From Thiohalocapsa halophila (GTDB lineage Bacteria; Pseudomonadota; Gammaproteobacteria; Chromatiales; Chromatiaceae), in assembly GCF_016583825.1 (NCBI RefSeq), contig NZ_NRRV01000039.1, forward strand, positions 1 through 49,018: a DNA stretch of 49,018 nucleotides. Direction: 5' to 3'. The position numbers and the translations under genes were made by a program. Below the pieces are notes generated by a model. The model did not search any database, was not told where the DNA came from, and worked only from the letters and a program-made list of their open reading frames with translations. Each line of letters begins with the position of its first letter. Position 1 is the stretch's first letter. Below are positions 7,734 to 15,371 of the stretch, piece after piece.

Positions 7734-8495
7734 TCACCGGTTCCGCCGGGAGCCGGTGGAAGGCGCCTCACAGTCGTCGCTATCCCCGCAGCCGCAGCCG
7801 GCGCTCTGGATAATCGGGATGCTGATCGGTCCGTTGGCGGGCGTTTGCGGTGCGCCGCTGCGATCACTCGCCTGCCATTCCCACCAAGCTTCCCGGATGA
7901 CACCCGTAGCGGAGAGCAGGAACAAGTCGGCGATGGCCGGACCCACCAGGACGTCCGGCCACAGGCTATTCGTCAATGCGACGAGACCGGCAGCGACCAT
8001 CACGCTACTGTTAGCCACCAAGTCATTCCGCGAGCAGAGCCAGGTCGAGCGCATGTTCAGGTCGTCGGCGCGGTGCCGATACAGCAGCGCAAAGCAGATA
8101 CCATTGGCCAGTAGCGCGAGCGCACCGACGCTGCCCATCCAGTCGGCCGCGGGCATCTCTTGCAGCAGCAGCTTGCGCACGGCATCGGCAATGACGAGCA
8201 GGCCGAACAGCAGCATGAGTCCGCCCTTGAACAGCGCCGCTCCGGCGCGGGCGCGGGCGCTACGGTGCAGGACGAACAAGGTCAGGGCATAGACGGAGGC
8301 ATCGCCAAACATGTCCAGCGAGTCGCCAAGCAGTGCGGTCGAGCTGGCGATCCAGCCGGCGCTGAACTCGACGACGAACATCACGGCATTGATCGCTAGG
8401 ACGAGATAGAGCACTTGGCTCTGCTTGGCGCGCAGTTTCGCGAGCTCGCCGGTCTTGTTTTCGCAGCAGCTGTCCACGATACGGTCCTCATGCAT
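7734..8495 (-). CDS. Cation diffusion facilitator family metal transporter
   Basis: The 253-residue inner-membrane protein starts MHEDRIVDSCCENKTGELAK and has the CDF segment SLDMFGDASVYALTL with the DxxxD metal site in the second membrane helix. In the fifth helix the usual HxxxD is replaced by NDLVAN, so metal choice may differ from classic zinc exporters. The C-terminal cytoplasmic tail ends in a Cys/Asp-rich cluster (AGCGCGDSDDCEAP) likely to bind metal; the usual long CDF C-terminal domain is not evident. It is divergent from a MerR-type regulator gene (8547) and preceded by a MerR-type promoter with a 19-base spacer, so metal-induced efflux is inferred. Confidence 0.85.
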   Translation of the reverse strand: MHEDRIVDSCCENKTGELAKLRAKQSQVLYLVLAINAVMFVVEFSAGWIASSTALLGDSLDMFGDASVYALTLFVLHRSARARAGAALFKGGLMLLFGLLVIADAVRKLLLQEMPAADWMGSVGALALLANGICFALLYRHRADDLNMRSTWLCSRNDLVANSSVMVAAGLVALTNSLWPDVLVGPAIADLFLLSATGVIREAWWEWQASDRSGAPQTPANGPISIPIIQSAGCGCGDSDDCEAPSTGSRRNR

Positions 8496-8510
8496 TCTGC
8501 CGTTGACGGG

Positions 8511-8541
8511 AGCATGAGGGTTATAGCCACTATAGAGTCAA
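8511..8541 (-). promoter_or_regulatory. MerR-family promoter with 19-bp spacer
   Basis: Minus strand: -35 TTGACT (8541-8536), then 19 bases, then CATGCT (8516-8511) as -10. The spacer contains the dyad TATAG-CCA-CTATA (8522-8534). A TTGACTCTATAGT start with an overlong spacer is the arrangement known for PbrR/CadR-type metal promoters, where the regulator bends DNA to allow transcription. It drives the transporter gene at 8495 and lies just upstream of the regulator gene. Confidence 0.7.
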
Positions 8542-8546
8542 AGGCC

Positions 8547-9017
8547 ATGAACCAGGTCGCCTTCACCATCGCCCAACTGGCGCGCTCCACTGACACCAAG
8601 GCCGTGACCATCCGCTACTACGAGCAGATTGGCCTGCTGCCCGCCGTGCCACGCAACAGCTCCGGCTACCGGGTGTACTCCGAAGCGGAACGCGATCGCC
8701 TGCTGTTCATCCGCCGTGGCCGCGCCTTGGGCTTCAGTCTCGATGACGTGCGCGAGCTGCTGGAGCTGGCCGACCACCGTCAGGCCTCCTGTGCCGCCGT
8801 CGATGCCAAGGTCGAAGCACACTTGGAACAGGTCCGAGAGCGCCTTCGCGATCTGCAAGGGCTCGAGCAGGAGCTATAACGTCTGCTGTCTTGCTGCCAG
8901 GGCGGCGTGATCGAGGAGTGTCGGATCATCGATTCACTGAGCCGACAGATCGCGACTGGATGCTCTTCCGTGCCTCATCCACACGACGAGGTCCGCAGGG
9001 CCCGCCAAGGCCGCTGA
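8547..9017 (+). pseudogene. MerR-family (CadR/PbrR-like) regulator cut by an in-frame stop
   Basis: ATG 8547 starts MNQVAFTIAQLARSTDTKAV with the MerR helix-turn-helix (TIRYYEQIGLLP) and the dimerisation helix. Translation ends at TAA 8877-8879 after 110 residues (LEQEL). In the same frame past the stop, the sequence continues RLLSCCQGGVIEECRIIDSL, the cysteine-bearing metal loop and tail expected for this family, and runs to TGA 9015-9017. One changed codon (CAA or CAG to TAA) therefore removes the metal site except for the Cys in QASCAAV. Without read-through it can still bind DNA but probably cannot sense metal. Confidence 0.8.
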
Positions 9018-9438
9018 TGGGATGCCTTCATCGCGACCTCGCTTATCTGGCTGCGAGCGATCGATGGCAGCCGCCAGTCGACTCGGCTCCGCCGCTGGAG
9101 GCCAGCTTGACATTGGTCGAGGCCAGCAGAAGGGGTCCGGGTAGAGTCGATCTTTTAAGGGTCGTGACGGCGCTGTGCGTGCTCACGTGCCCGACCCCAC
9201 CAGCCACGCCGCTTGCCTGGGCAGGCCGCCAGCCAAGACCCTTCCAACATCGTCATTGGAGTGCTGTCTTGCAGAATCCCCAACCCCTTGATGATCTGGA
9301 CGTCCTCCGCGACATCGTCGCGCGTTCCCACTTCAGACCTCAAGCACTGCGCGGCCTGCTGTCATGACCGAGCTGGGTCTCGCGCGCGTGCTGCATGTGG
9401 TGCTGATCACCCTCACCGGCGTCGTGGTATTGGCGATG
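9018..9438. other. Gene-poor junk stretch with unassigned open frames
   Basis: No convincing complete gene. On the plus strand a frame ending at 9366 gives LQNPQPLDDLDVLRDIVARS, then HFRPQALRGLLS. Its stop overlaps ATG 9364, which starts MTELGLARVLHVVLITLTGV and then VVLAMMI, a membrane-like start that breaks off at about 9444. These look like the end and beginning of two further lost genes, neither of which I can name. Confidence 0.3.
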
Positions 9439-9439
9439 A

Positions 9440-9539
9440 TGATCTTGTCCGCGTTGACCTTCTGCGCGGATAGCTCGATGAAATAGTCATTCAGCTGCGC
9501 CAGCACGCGGGCTTGGTAGTCGAGGTCACGCAGGGGCAT
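9440..9539 (-). pseudogene. 5' stump of a type III restriction (Res) subunit gene
   Basis: From ATG 9539 the minus strand reads MPLRDLDYQARVLAQLNDYF and then IELSAQKVNADKI, resembling the start of type III Res/DEAD-helicase proteins. Past about 9445 the frame continues into unrelated sequence. The ATG overlaps the HEPN stop by 14 bases, so it was the next gene of the same operon. No helicase or nuclease motif remains. Confidence 0.55.
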
Positions 9540-9945
9540 GGCGAGATCCGCCGTCGGTTGCGTCGAGCAGACGTGCGACCTGCCTCAGCAGGGCTTCCAC
9601 CTCAGAGACGATGGCAGGACGATCGAGCGCCTCTTCCTCGTCAGGATCGCCAGCTTCATAACGGGCCTGAACTGCGTAGGGGGTGAAGCGGTCGAGCTCT
9701 TGAAAGGCGTCAACATCGGCGCCGCTCTGCCGCAATAGCGAGAGCAGCCGGGGCAGGTCGTGTGTGACTGGATACTGGAGGCCGCGCAGCGCAAGCCAGG
9801 CCTTGAGTGCCTTCTCCACCGCCTGTTGTGCGTGGAAGCCGTAGATCGAATCCGCGACCTGCGGGAGGTCGACCGTGGCCACCAGCGTGTCATGGTCCCG
9901 GTTGGCCATTTTCAGCATCGATGCCGCGTGCTCAAGCATGGCCAT
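9526..9945 (-). CDS. HEPN domain protein (partner of MNT nucleotidyltransferase)
   Basis: From ATG 9945 (MAMLEHAASMLKMANRDHDT) this 139-residue protein has the PF05168-type HEPN pattern: FHAQQAVEKALKAWLALRG, then THDLPRLLSLL, then ARYEAG. The longer open frame to 10113 lies over the MNT gene and is rejected. The start overlaps the MNT stop by 14 bases, the usual coupled arrangement. HEPN/MNT pairs can work as a toxin (HEPN, often an RNase) and an antitoxin that modifies it by nucleotide transfer. The classic R-x4-6-H RNase motif is not plain here, so RNase activity is uncertain. The pair sits between two gene stumps of a type III restriction-modification locus. Confidence 0.82.
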   Translation of the reverse strand: MAMLEHAASMLKMANRDHDTLVATVDLPQVADSIYGFHAQQAVEKALKAWLALRGLQYPVTHDLPRLLSLLRQSGADVDAFQELDRFTPYAVQARYEAGDPDEEEALDRPAIVSEVEALLRQVARLLDATDGGSRHAPA

Positions 9946-10291
9946 ACAGGAGCCTTCCCTCGCGGCAGGCGCGCCCAACGACATGGCTCGCGGTGCTCCG
10001 CCGGTCTGCGACCTCGTCACGACTGTAGACCAGCAAGTCCTTGGAGGCTGGCACATCGCCCAAAGCCCGATACAGCCGCGCTGCCTCCTTGATCCGGCTG
10101 CGGCCGGGACCAAAGGGCTCGCGCTCGATGACTAGCAAGTCGATATCAGAATCGGGACGCGCATCGCCGCGGGCGCGGGAGCCGAACAGGATGATAGCCT
10201 CCGGGGCGGCCTCATGCACGATGATGTCGACCATTCGGCGCAGCAGCTCGGGTTCGTGGCGTTCGGTGGTTTCCAAGTCACTCGCGTTCAT
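9932..10291 (-). CDS. Minimal nucleotidyltransferase (MNT), antitoxin-type
   Basis: This 119-residue protein has the polymerase-beta-like core: ILFGSRARGDARPDSDIDLL, with the GSRARG loop and the DxD metal pair. ATG 10291 is preceded by GGAGCC at a good distance; the longer frame to 10345 has no such signal. MNT proteins in this setting transfer AMP to a tyrosine of the HEPN partner and so silence it; this is family knowledge, not shown here. It is the first gene of an overlapping pair with the HEPN gene. Confidence 0.87.
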   Translation of the reverse strand: MNASDLETTERHEPELLRRMVDIIVHEAAPEAIILFGSRARGDARPDSDIDLLVIEREPFGPGRSRIKEAARLYRALGDVPASKDLLVYSRDEVADRRSTASHVVGRACREGRLLYGHA

Positions 10292-10366
10292 TGGTGTGGC
10301 TCCTCGCCAAATACCTGCGTCGAGCAATGACCTTGCGCGATGCATCTCGTTGTCATCAAGGGTGAT

Positions 10367-10553
10367 TCAGATGCTGCCCCGCTCCGGCAGCAACGCCTTG
10401 AGCGCATGCAGGTTGTCACCGTGGGTGATCAGATTGTCGTCGAGCCTCGGCGTGCCGATGGAGCGCTCTGGGCGCGGCAATAGCGGCCGATGCGGCACCG
10501 CGAGGTGATGGTTGTAGACGAATTCTTTGCCCTTGAAGATAGAGTTCCGGCAT
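10367..10553 (-). pseudogene. 5' stump of a type III DNA methyltransferase (Mod) gene
   Basis: ATG 10553 starts MPELY, then one extra base shifts the frame; the next frame gives FKGKEFVYNHHLAVPHRPLL, then PRPERSIGTPRLDDNLITHG and DNLHALKALLP before TGA 10367-10369. RLDDNLIxHGDNLxALKALLP directly precedes the catalytic region in site-specific methyltransferases of the type III/adenine class. The DPPY motif and everything after it are lost. Order on the minus strand is mod stump, MNT, HEPN, res stump. Confidence 0.7.
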
Positions 10554-10799
10554 GGTGAGGCTCGGGTCAGCGGAGGTTTCGCGCGAGCTGGCGCCAGCGC
10601 AGGAAACAGGGTTGCGGCTTTCATCGGGTGGCGGGCGGCGAGCCCACAGCCCAAGTCGATTGTCCCACCAGGCTAGCCGTTTCGTACAGAACGGACGCTG
10701 GGCTGCTGGCGGTTGATCGATCTGGAGTCTCAAGGCAAGCCCGTGTCATCGACGAGTAGGTGCGGGCCAAAGCCGGCGCGCTGCCCGAGCGAAAGTGCG

Positions 10800-11270
10800 T
10801 CAGGACGCGCCGGCCTCCTCAGCCGCCTCGATGGCCCGTTGGTTGGCCTCGAAGCCGCCCTTGGCCTTCCAGCCGACCAGGCCGTCTTGCAGGATACGGA
10901 CATTGTCCCAGCCCAGCAGGCGCAGGGCGAAGCCGGCCTGGGCTGATAGCGAGCCGGTGTTGCAGTAGATGATCACAGGCTGATCGCGTGGGATCTCGTC
11001 GCGCCGTGCCACGACCTCGCGCCATTCAATGTTGGTGGCTCCCGGGATGTGATCGGCCTCGAACTGTGCTGCATCGCGGGCATCGATGACCAGGATATTG
11101 GGCCAATCCTCGGCCGGGATCTGCTCCGGCAGAATCACGCTCGAGCCGTATTCGGTGAAGTCCAGGTACGCTTCCATGGCCTCGGCCAGGGCCGAGCGGT
11201 CATCGGCTTGGAGCGGGGCGGCCAGCAGGGAGAGGACCGCGCAGGCGGCGAGGAGAGGTTTTTTCATCAT
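10800..11270 (-). CDS. Periplasmic rhodanese-like protein
   Basis: The 156-residue protein has a signal peptide (MMKKPLLAACAVLSLLAAPL, then QA) and one rhodanese domain with LVIDARDAAQFEADHIPGAT and the active-site Cys103 in IIYCNTGSLSAQ. It is expected to carry or transfer sulfane sulfur in the periplasm. The double ATG at 11270/11267 is chosen because it begins the signal peptide; the longer frame to 11444 would cross the upstream region. GGAG lies about 13 bases upstream. Upstream at 11405 is a close copy of the operator found in the TVP38/hydroxylase divergon, suggesting shared control, although that site's -35/-10 points the other way. Confidence 0.88.
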   Translation of the reverse strand: MMKKPLLAACAVLSLLAAPLQADDRSALAEAMEAYLDFTEYGSSVILPEQIPAEDWPNILVIDARDAAQFEADHIPGATNIEWREVVARRDEIPRDQPVIIYCNTGSLSAQAGFALRLLGWDNVRILQDGLVGWKAKGGFEANQRAIEAAEEAGAS

Positions 11271-11595
11271 GGTGTTTGTGACTCCAGTGGTGAGGATGGC
11301 GGCGCTGCAGTGGCATCGAGGCATCAAGGTCGCGATCGCACCGAGGCAGGGCTTAAGGTCGTCTCCGCGCCCATTGTCGGGTCGAGCGGGCTGTGCGCGA
11401 TAACCTTCAACCCAATCGTTGATCATGCGGTTGAGATCTGTCAACCTCGCTGGCGGCCAAGCAACCCGAGCTCGCCAGCGCCGTCAACACCGCCAATGAT
11501 GCAGGCTGCAAGCGGATGGAGAGTGATATCCCGCGTCACGAGACGATGAGCCCGCTCAGTGACGGTCGCTGGGTCAGTGAGCGCGAGGTGCGCGG
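11271..11595. promoter_or_regulatory. Intergenic DNA with a third copy of the operator region
   Basis: CTTCAAC (11405-11411), six bases, GTTGATCAT (11418-11426), then GCGGTTG and ATCTGTCAA. The stretch 11406-11445 matches 746-785 at nearly every position, so it was copied from, or shares a recent origin with, copy 1. The remaining sequence before and after it shows no gene. The plus-strand promoter it implies now leads only to a gene stump at 11596. Confidence 0.5.
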
Positions 11596-11691
11596 GTGAT
11601 CTCCCTCGACCATAACGCCAGCGCGCCACTCGCGCCGGAGGTCATCACGGCGATGCAGGTGGCTTTGCGTGAAGGCTTCGGCAACGACTAG
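11596..11691 (+). pseudogene. N-terminal stump of a second cysteine desulfurase
   Basis: GTG 11596 starts MISLDHNASAPLAPEVITAM, then QVALREGFGND and a TAG (11689-11691). This matches the first 30 residues of the intact enzyme at 3086, where the next residues are PSSPHW. All catalytic parts are gone. It follows a copy of the operator, as the intact gene does at 2602-3086, so a decayed duplicate of that unit is likely. Confidence 0.85.
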
Positions 11692-11717
11692 ACAACAAGC
11701 ATCAACGAGGAACCGAT

Positions 11718-12914
11718 ATGTCCACGACATCCGAGCAAACGCTCGCCACCCGCTGCGTCCACGCCGGCGAGGCCGCCGATGCCCACGGCAGCCCGCACAC
11801 GCCGATCTATAGCACCAGCACCTTCGCCTTCGCGTCCACCGCAGCGATCCTCGACGTCGTCGAGGGCCGCGCCGCCGGCAGCCTCTACACCCGCTATGGC
11901 CTGAACCCGACGATCCAGGCGCTGGAGGCCAAGCTCGCCGCCATCGAGGGTGCCGAGGCGGCGCTCGCCTTTGCCTCCGGCATGGCCGCCGAGGCGGCGC
12001 TGTTCCTGGCCCATGGCCGCGATGGCATCGTCTGCATCGGCGACGCCTACGGCGGCACGCTGGAGCTGCTCGCAGACCAATTGCCGCTGCTCGGCATCCG
12101 CACCCGCCTGCTGCTCGGCAGCGAGCTGGAGCGGCTCGACGGGCTGCTGGCGGACGGCTTCGGGCTCGTGTTTCTGGAGACGCCGACCAACCCGGCGCTG
12201 GAGGTTTTCGACATCGCGGCCATTGCCGCGCAGGCTCATGCGCACGGCGCCCTGCTGGCGGTGGACAACACCTTCGCCTCGCCGGTGAACCAGCAGCCGC
12301 TCGCCCTCGGCGCCGACCTCGTGGTGCACAGCGCCACCAAGTATCTGGGCGGCCACAGCGATCTCACCGCCGGCGCGTTGATGGGCCCGGCGCAGCGGAT
12401 CGCACCCGTGGCGGCCTGGCGCAAGAACTTGGGATCGGTGCCGGCGCCCGAGACCGCCGCGCTGCTCGCGCGCAGCCTGCGCACCCTGCCGGTGCGGGTC
12501 CGAGCGCAGAACGCCTCCGCACTGGCCATCGCCGAGGCCATGGCGACCGATCCGCGGGTTGCGCGGGTACTGCATCCAGGACTCCCATCCTGTCCCGGGC
12601 ATGCGCTCGCGGCGCGGCAGATGACCGGCTCCGGCGCCATGCTGACGCTGGAGGTCGCCGCAGGCAAAGCCGCGCCCGCGGCGGCCGCTGCCGCGGTGGT
12701 GGATCGGCTCAGGCTCTTCACGCTGGCCCCGAGCCTGGGCGGCGTCGAAAGCCTGGTCACCCAGCCCTGCACCACGACCCACCACGGCCTGACACCCGAG
12801 GAGCGGCAGCGGCGCGGCATCAGCGATGCGATGATTCGCCTGTCCATCGGCCTCGAAGACCCGGCCGAGCTCGTTGCCGACCTGGAGCAGGCACTTGGCG
12901 GCGCCGGCGGCTGA
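11718..12914 (+). CDS. Trans-sulfuration enzyme family PLP protein (cystathionine synthase/lyase type)
   Basis: The 398-residue protein has the family marks: SLYTRYGLNPTIQALE (substrate-phosphate Tyr/Arg), AFASGMAAE, VFLETPTNP, AVDNTFASP and the cofactor lysine in HSATKYLGGHSDL (Lys208). It ends with PSLGGVESLVTQP and IRLSIGLED, typical of cystathionine gamma-synthase, beta- or gamma-lyases and O-acylhomoserine sulfhydrylases. Motifs alone do not separate these. GAGGAAC lies just before ATG 11718. Its place beside sulfur-trafficking genes suggests work on sulfur amino acids. Confidence 0.88.
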   Translation: MSTTSEQTLATRCVHAGEAADAHGSPHTPIYSTSTFAFASTAAILDVVEGRAAGSLYTRYGLNPTIQALEAKLAAIEGAEAALAFASGMAAEAALFLAHGRDGIVCIGDAYGGTLELLADQLPLLGIRTRLLLGSELERLDGLLADGFGLVFLETPTNPALEVFDIAAIAAQAHAHGALLAVDNTFASPVNQQPLALGADLVVHSATKYLGGHSDLTAGALMGPAQRIAPVAAWRKNLGSVPAPETAALLARSLRTLPVRVRAQNASALAIAEAMATDPRVARVLHPGLPSCPGHALAARQMTGSGAMLTLEVAAGKAAPAAAAAAVVDRLRLFTLAPSLGGVESLVTQPCTTTHHGLTPEERQRRGISDAMIRLSIGLEDPAELVADLEQALGGAGG

Positions 12915-12968
12915 GCGATACGGCCGGCGCACGCAGGCCCCCAGACCCCATTGCAGGAGTCGGAGACG

Positions 12969-13403
12969 ATGACGAGTCAAGACATTGCGGACGGCCGCAG
13001 TCCCTTCCTCTTGCTGCGCAAGCGCATTGCCACCCTCGGCCTGATCCTCACGGCGAGCCTCGCTCCGGCGAGCGTGGCCCTGGCTGAGTCGCCGCGCGAT
13101 CAGCGCACGCTGGTGGACCTGCCGGCGCCGATGCGCGCGCACATGCTCGCCAACATGCGCGACCACCTCGCCGCCATCAAGAAAGATCCGGCGCCCCACG
13201 GCGGTCTGGGCAGTTGGGCGGTATATCGCCGCTCGCAACATCTGCCTAATCCGGAGACACCGCTATGTCCGAAGCTCGCATCAACGCCGCCGTCGTCGGC
13301 ATCCTCGCTGCGGGGACCCTGCTCGGCGCCGGCCAGGCCGTCGCCGTGCCGGAGACACCCACCGCCTGGGAGAAGTGCGCCGGCATCGCCAAGGCCGGCA
13401 TGA
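12969..13403 (+). pseudogene. Truncated periplasmic protein of unknown family
   Basis: ATG 12969 starts MTSQDIADGRSPFLLLRKRI and a signal-like segment (TLGLILTASLAPASVALA), followed by LVDLPAPMRAHMLANMRDHL and AAI. The sequence after about 13190 (KKDPAPHGGLGSW) no longer looks like the same protein, and the frame then runs through the bufA start to 13403. A deletion seems to have joined the front of one gene to the leader of the bufferin operon. The DLPAPMR-HMLANMRDHL motif suggests a small periplasmic helical protein, which I cannot name. Confidence 0.5.
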
Positions 13404-13549
13404 ACGACTGCGGCGCGCTGGACAAGTCCCACAGCTGCGCCGGGCAGGCCCCGACCGACAGCGACCCGAACGAGTGGGTCTATGTGCCGGAGGGGACCTG
13501 CACCAAGATCGTCGGCGGCAAGGTCGCCGCCACCAAGCCTGCGGAGTAG
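13265..13549 (+). CDS. bufA: Bufferin precursor, DUF2282 (BufA1-like)
   Basis: The 94-residue protein has an export signal ([20 protein letters not shown], then GAGQAVA) and four cysteines in the DUF2282 pattern: EKCAG (Cys38), NDCGA (49), HSCAG (58) and GTCTK (79). Members are RiPP precursors in which an MNIO enzyme and partner modify cysteines to give periplasmic copper-binding bufferins. The next two genes are that enzyme and partner, 6 bases apart, so the role is well supported. ATG 13265 follows CCGGAGACACCGCT. The leader is also the signal peptide, as known for bufferins. Confidence 0.88.
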   Translation: MSEARINAAVVGILAAGTLLGAGQAVAVPETPTAWEKCAGIAKAGMNDCGALDKSHSCAGQAPTDSDPNEWVYVPEGTCTKIVGGKVAATKPAE

Positions 13550-13555
13550 CGTGCC

Positions 13556-14455
13556 GTGGCGCCGGCGGATCGCTTCCGACACGGCGTCGCCGCCGGTCCG
13601 GCGCGACAACTGCCCGCCGGCGCCGGCATCGGGCTGCGCCACTGCCACATCGACGCCGTGCTGTTGGAGCGTCCGTCCATACCCTGGCTCGAGCTGCTCG
13701 CGGACAATCACCTCGCCGACGGCGGGGCCACGCTGGTGCAGGTGGACGCGCTGGCCCGGCACTATCCGCTGACGCTGCACTGCGTGGGCATGAATCTGGC
13801 CGGCACGGATCCGCTGGACCCAGACTATCTCCGGCGCGTGGACGACCTGCGGCGCCGCAGCGCTGCGGCCTGGGTCTCCGATCATCTCTGCTTCACCGCC
13901 ATCGACGGCCGGCATTATCACGAGCTGCTGCCCTTTCCCTACACCGAGTCCACGCTGTGCCACGTGGCCGCCCGAGTACAGAGGGTTCAGGAGCGCCTCG
14001 GCATGCCGCTGGCGGTGGAGAATGTCTCCAGCTATCTGCGCTTTCGTGAATCGGCGCTGACAGAGGCGGAGTTTCTCGCCGAGCTCAGCGCCCGCACCGA
14101 CTGTGGCCTGCTGTTGGACGTGAACAACCTCTACGTGAACCAGGCAAACCATGGCGATGACCTGGACGCAGCCCTGGCCGCGCTGCCGCCTTGGCGTGTG
14201 CAGGAGCTGCACCTCGCCGGCTTTGCGCAGCGCGACGGCTGGCTGCTGGACGCCCACGCCGCCCCCGTCGCGGCACCGGTCTGGGCCCTGTACGAGCGCG
14301 TGCAGCGCTGGCTCGCCGCCGCCGGCGTCGGCGCGGTGCCGACGCTCATCGAATGGGACAACGACATTCCGGAGCTGGGGACATTGCGCGCCGAAGCGGC
14401 CCGCGCCGATGCCATCGCCGCTCGGGCGTCAGCGGTGACGGCGGCGGTGCTGTGA
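13556..14455 (+). CDS. bufB: MNIO-type (DUF692) bufferin-modifying enzyme
   Basis: The 299-residue TIM-barrel iron enzyme starts MAPADRFRHG (GTG). It shows the multinuclear non-haem iron-dependent oxidase pattern: GIGLRHCH, LELLADNHL, HCVGMNLAG, WVSDHLCF, ELLPFPYTE, VENVSSYL, GLLLDVNNLYVN, QELHLAGF and IEWDNDIPE. MNIO enzymes use iron and oxygen to rearrange cysteine residues of precursor peptides, for bufferins to thiooxazole-type groups. It is cytoplasmic. The start lies 6 bases after bufA; its end is 5 bases before bufC. Confidence 0.93.
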   Translation: MAPADRFRHGVAAGPARQLPAGAGIGLRHCHIDAVLLERPSIPWLELLADNHLADGGATLVQVDALARHYPLTLHCVGMNLAGTDPLDPDYLRRVDDLRRRSAAAWVSDHLCFTAIDGRHYHELLPFPYTESTLCHVAARVQRVQERLGMPLAVENVSSYLRFRESALTEAEFLAELSARTDCGLLLDVNNLYVNQANHGDDLDAALAALPPWRVQELHLAGFAQRDGWLLDAHAAPVAAPVWALYERVQRWLAAAGVGAVPTLIEWDNDIPELGTLRAEAARADAIAARASAVTAAVL

Positions 14456-14460
14456 GGGGC

Positions 14461-15309
14461 ATGGTGTCCAGGCACGATGTCCCCGAGCCCGTCCCGGCAG
14501 CGTCGACCACGCCTCCGGCGCGCCTGCGGGCGCTGCAGCGGTTGCTGGCGGCTGAAATCGACGACAGCCTGCCGGCACATGCCTCCGCGGCACTGGCGAT
14601 GGTGGTATCCGGGGGGCGCTTGGGGAGCCCGGCGGCCGGCGCCGCCGTCTACCGCGACAGCTCGCGCCGCGCACGGGCACGCGCGCTGGAGCTGGTCTAC
14701 CCGGTGTGCCGCCAGGTGCTCGGCGCCGGCGCATTCGGGGGGCTCGCGGCGGCGTGCGTTGCCGCATGCCCGTCGCGGTCGCCGGACCTGACGGAGCTCG
14801 CTGCGGCGTTTCCGCCCTACCTGGCGCGATGGCGGCTGGACCCGGCTTCCTCGGAGCCGTTGGGGTCGGACTTGCCGTATCTGCCGGATCTGGCACGCCT
14901 GGAGCTGGCCTTCCACGCCGCGCTGTTCGCCGCAGACGACCTGCCCTGGGACGCGGACGGTTTTGCCGCGGCGGTGGAGCGTGGCGCGGCCGGGCAGTTG
15001 CGCCTGCGGCTCGGGCGGTCGGTGACCCTGCTGGCATCCCAGTTCCCCGTATACGAGATCTGGCGCCGCCACCGGGAGGCACGGGACACGACGCAGGTGC
15101 CCGCCGGGCATGGCGATCGGCTGGTGGTGTGCCGCCAGGCGCTCAGGCCGCGGGTGCAGCGGGTGACCCGGGATGCCTTCGCATTGCTTCGCACCATCGC
15201 CGACGGACAGTCGATCGCGGCCCTCACCGAGCGCGGCTATGCCGTGGAGCAGCTGGGCGGGCTCATCACCGACGGGCTCATCGTCGGCTTCGAGGTCGCA
15301 GACCGATAG
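14461..15309 (+). CDS. bufC: DUF2063 precursor-binding partner of MNIO
   Basis: The 282-residue protein begins MVSRHDVPEPVPAASTTPPA, then LRALQRLLAAEI. It has the DUF2063-type N-terminal helical domain (YRDSSRRARARALELVYPVC) and a C-terminal winged-helix-like part (ALLRTIADGQSIAALTERGY). In MNIO systems the partner binds the precursor and presents it to the enzyme. ATG 14461 follows TGAGGGGC at the bufB stop and replaces the longer open frame from 14191, which overlaps bufB. No DoxX-type fourth gene follows. Confidence 0.87.
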   Translation: MVSRHDVPEPVPAASTTPPARLRALQRLLAAEIDDSLPAHASAALAMVVSGGRLGSPAAGAAVYRDSSRRARARALELVYPVCRQVLGAGAFGGLAAACVAACPSRSPDLTELAAAFPPYLARWRLDPASSEPLGSDLPYLPDLARLELAFHAALFAADDLPWDADGFAAAVERGAAGQLRLRLGRSVTLLASQFPVYEIWRRHREARDTTQVPAGHGDRLVVCRQALRPRVQRVTRDAFALLRTIADGQSIAALTERGYAVEQLGGLITDGLIVGFEVADR

Positions 15310-15371
15310 CTCATTCAGGCTGCCGGAGCAAACGCCTGCCTAGCGCAAGGCGATGCGCCAGCCCTTCACGG

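Noticed and set aside
10566..10799. Possible transposase fragment (GPHLLVDDTGLP on the minus strand)
   Set aside because: Only a dozen residues look DDE-like, with stops close by; too short to call.
11688..13241. 517-codon minus-strand frame
   Set aside because: It lies opposite the trans-sulfuration enzyme, which has all catalytic motifs; the antisense product is low-complexity.
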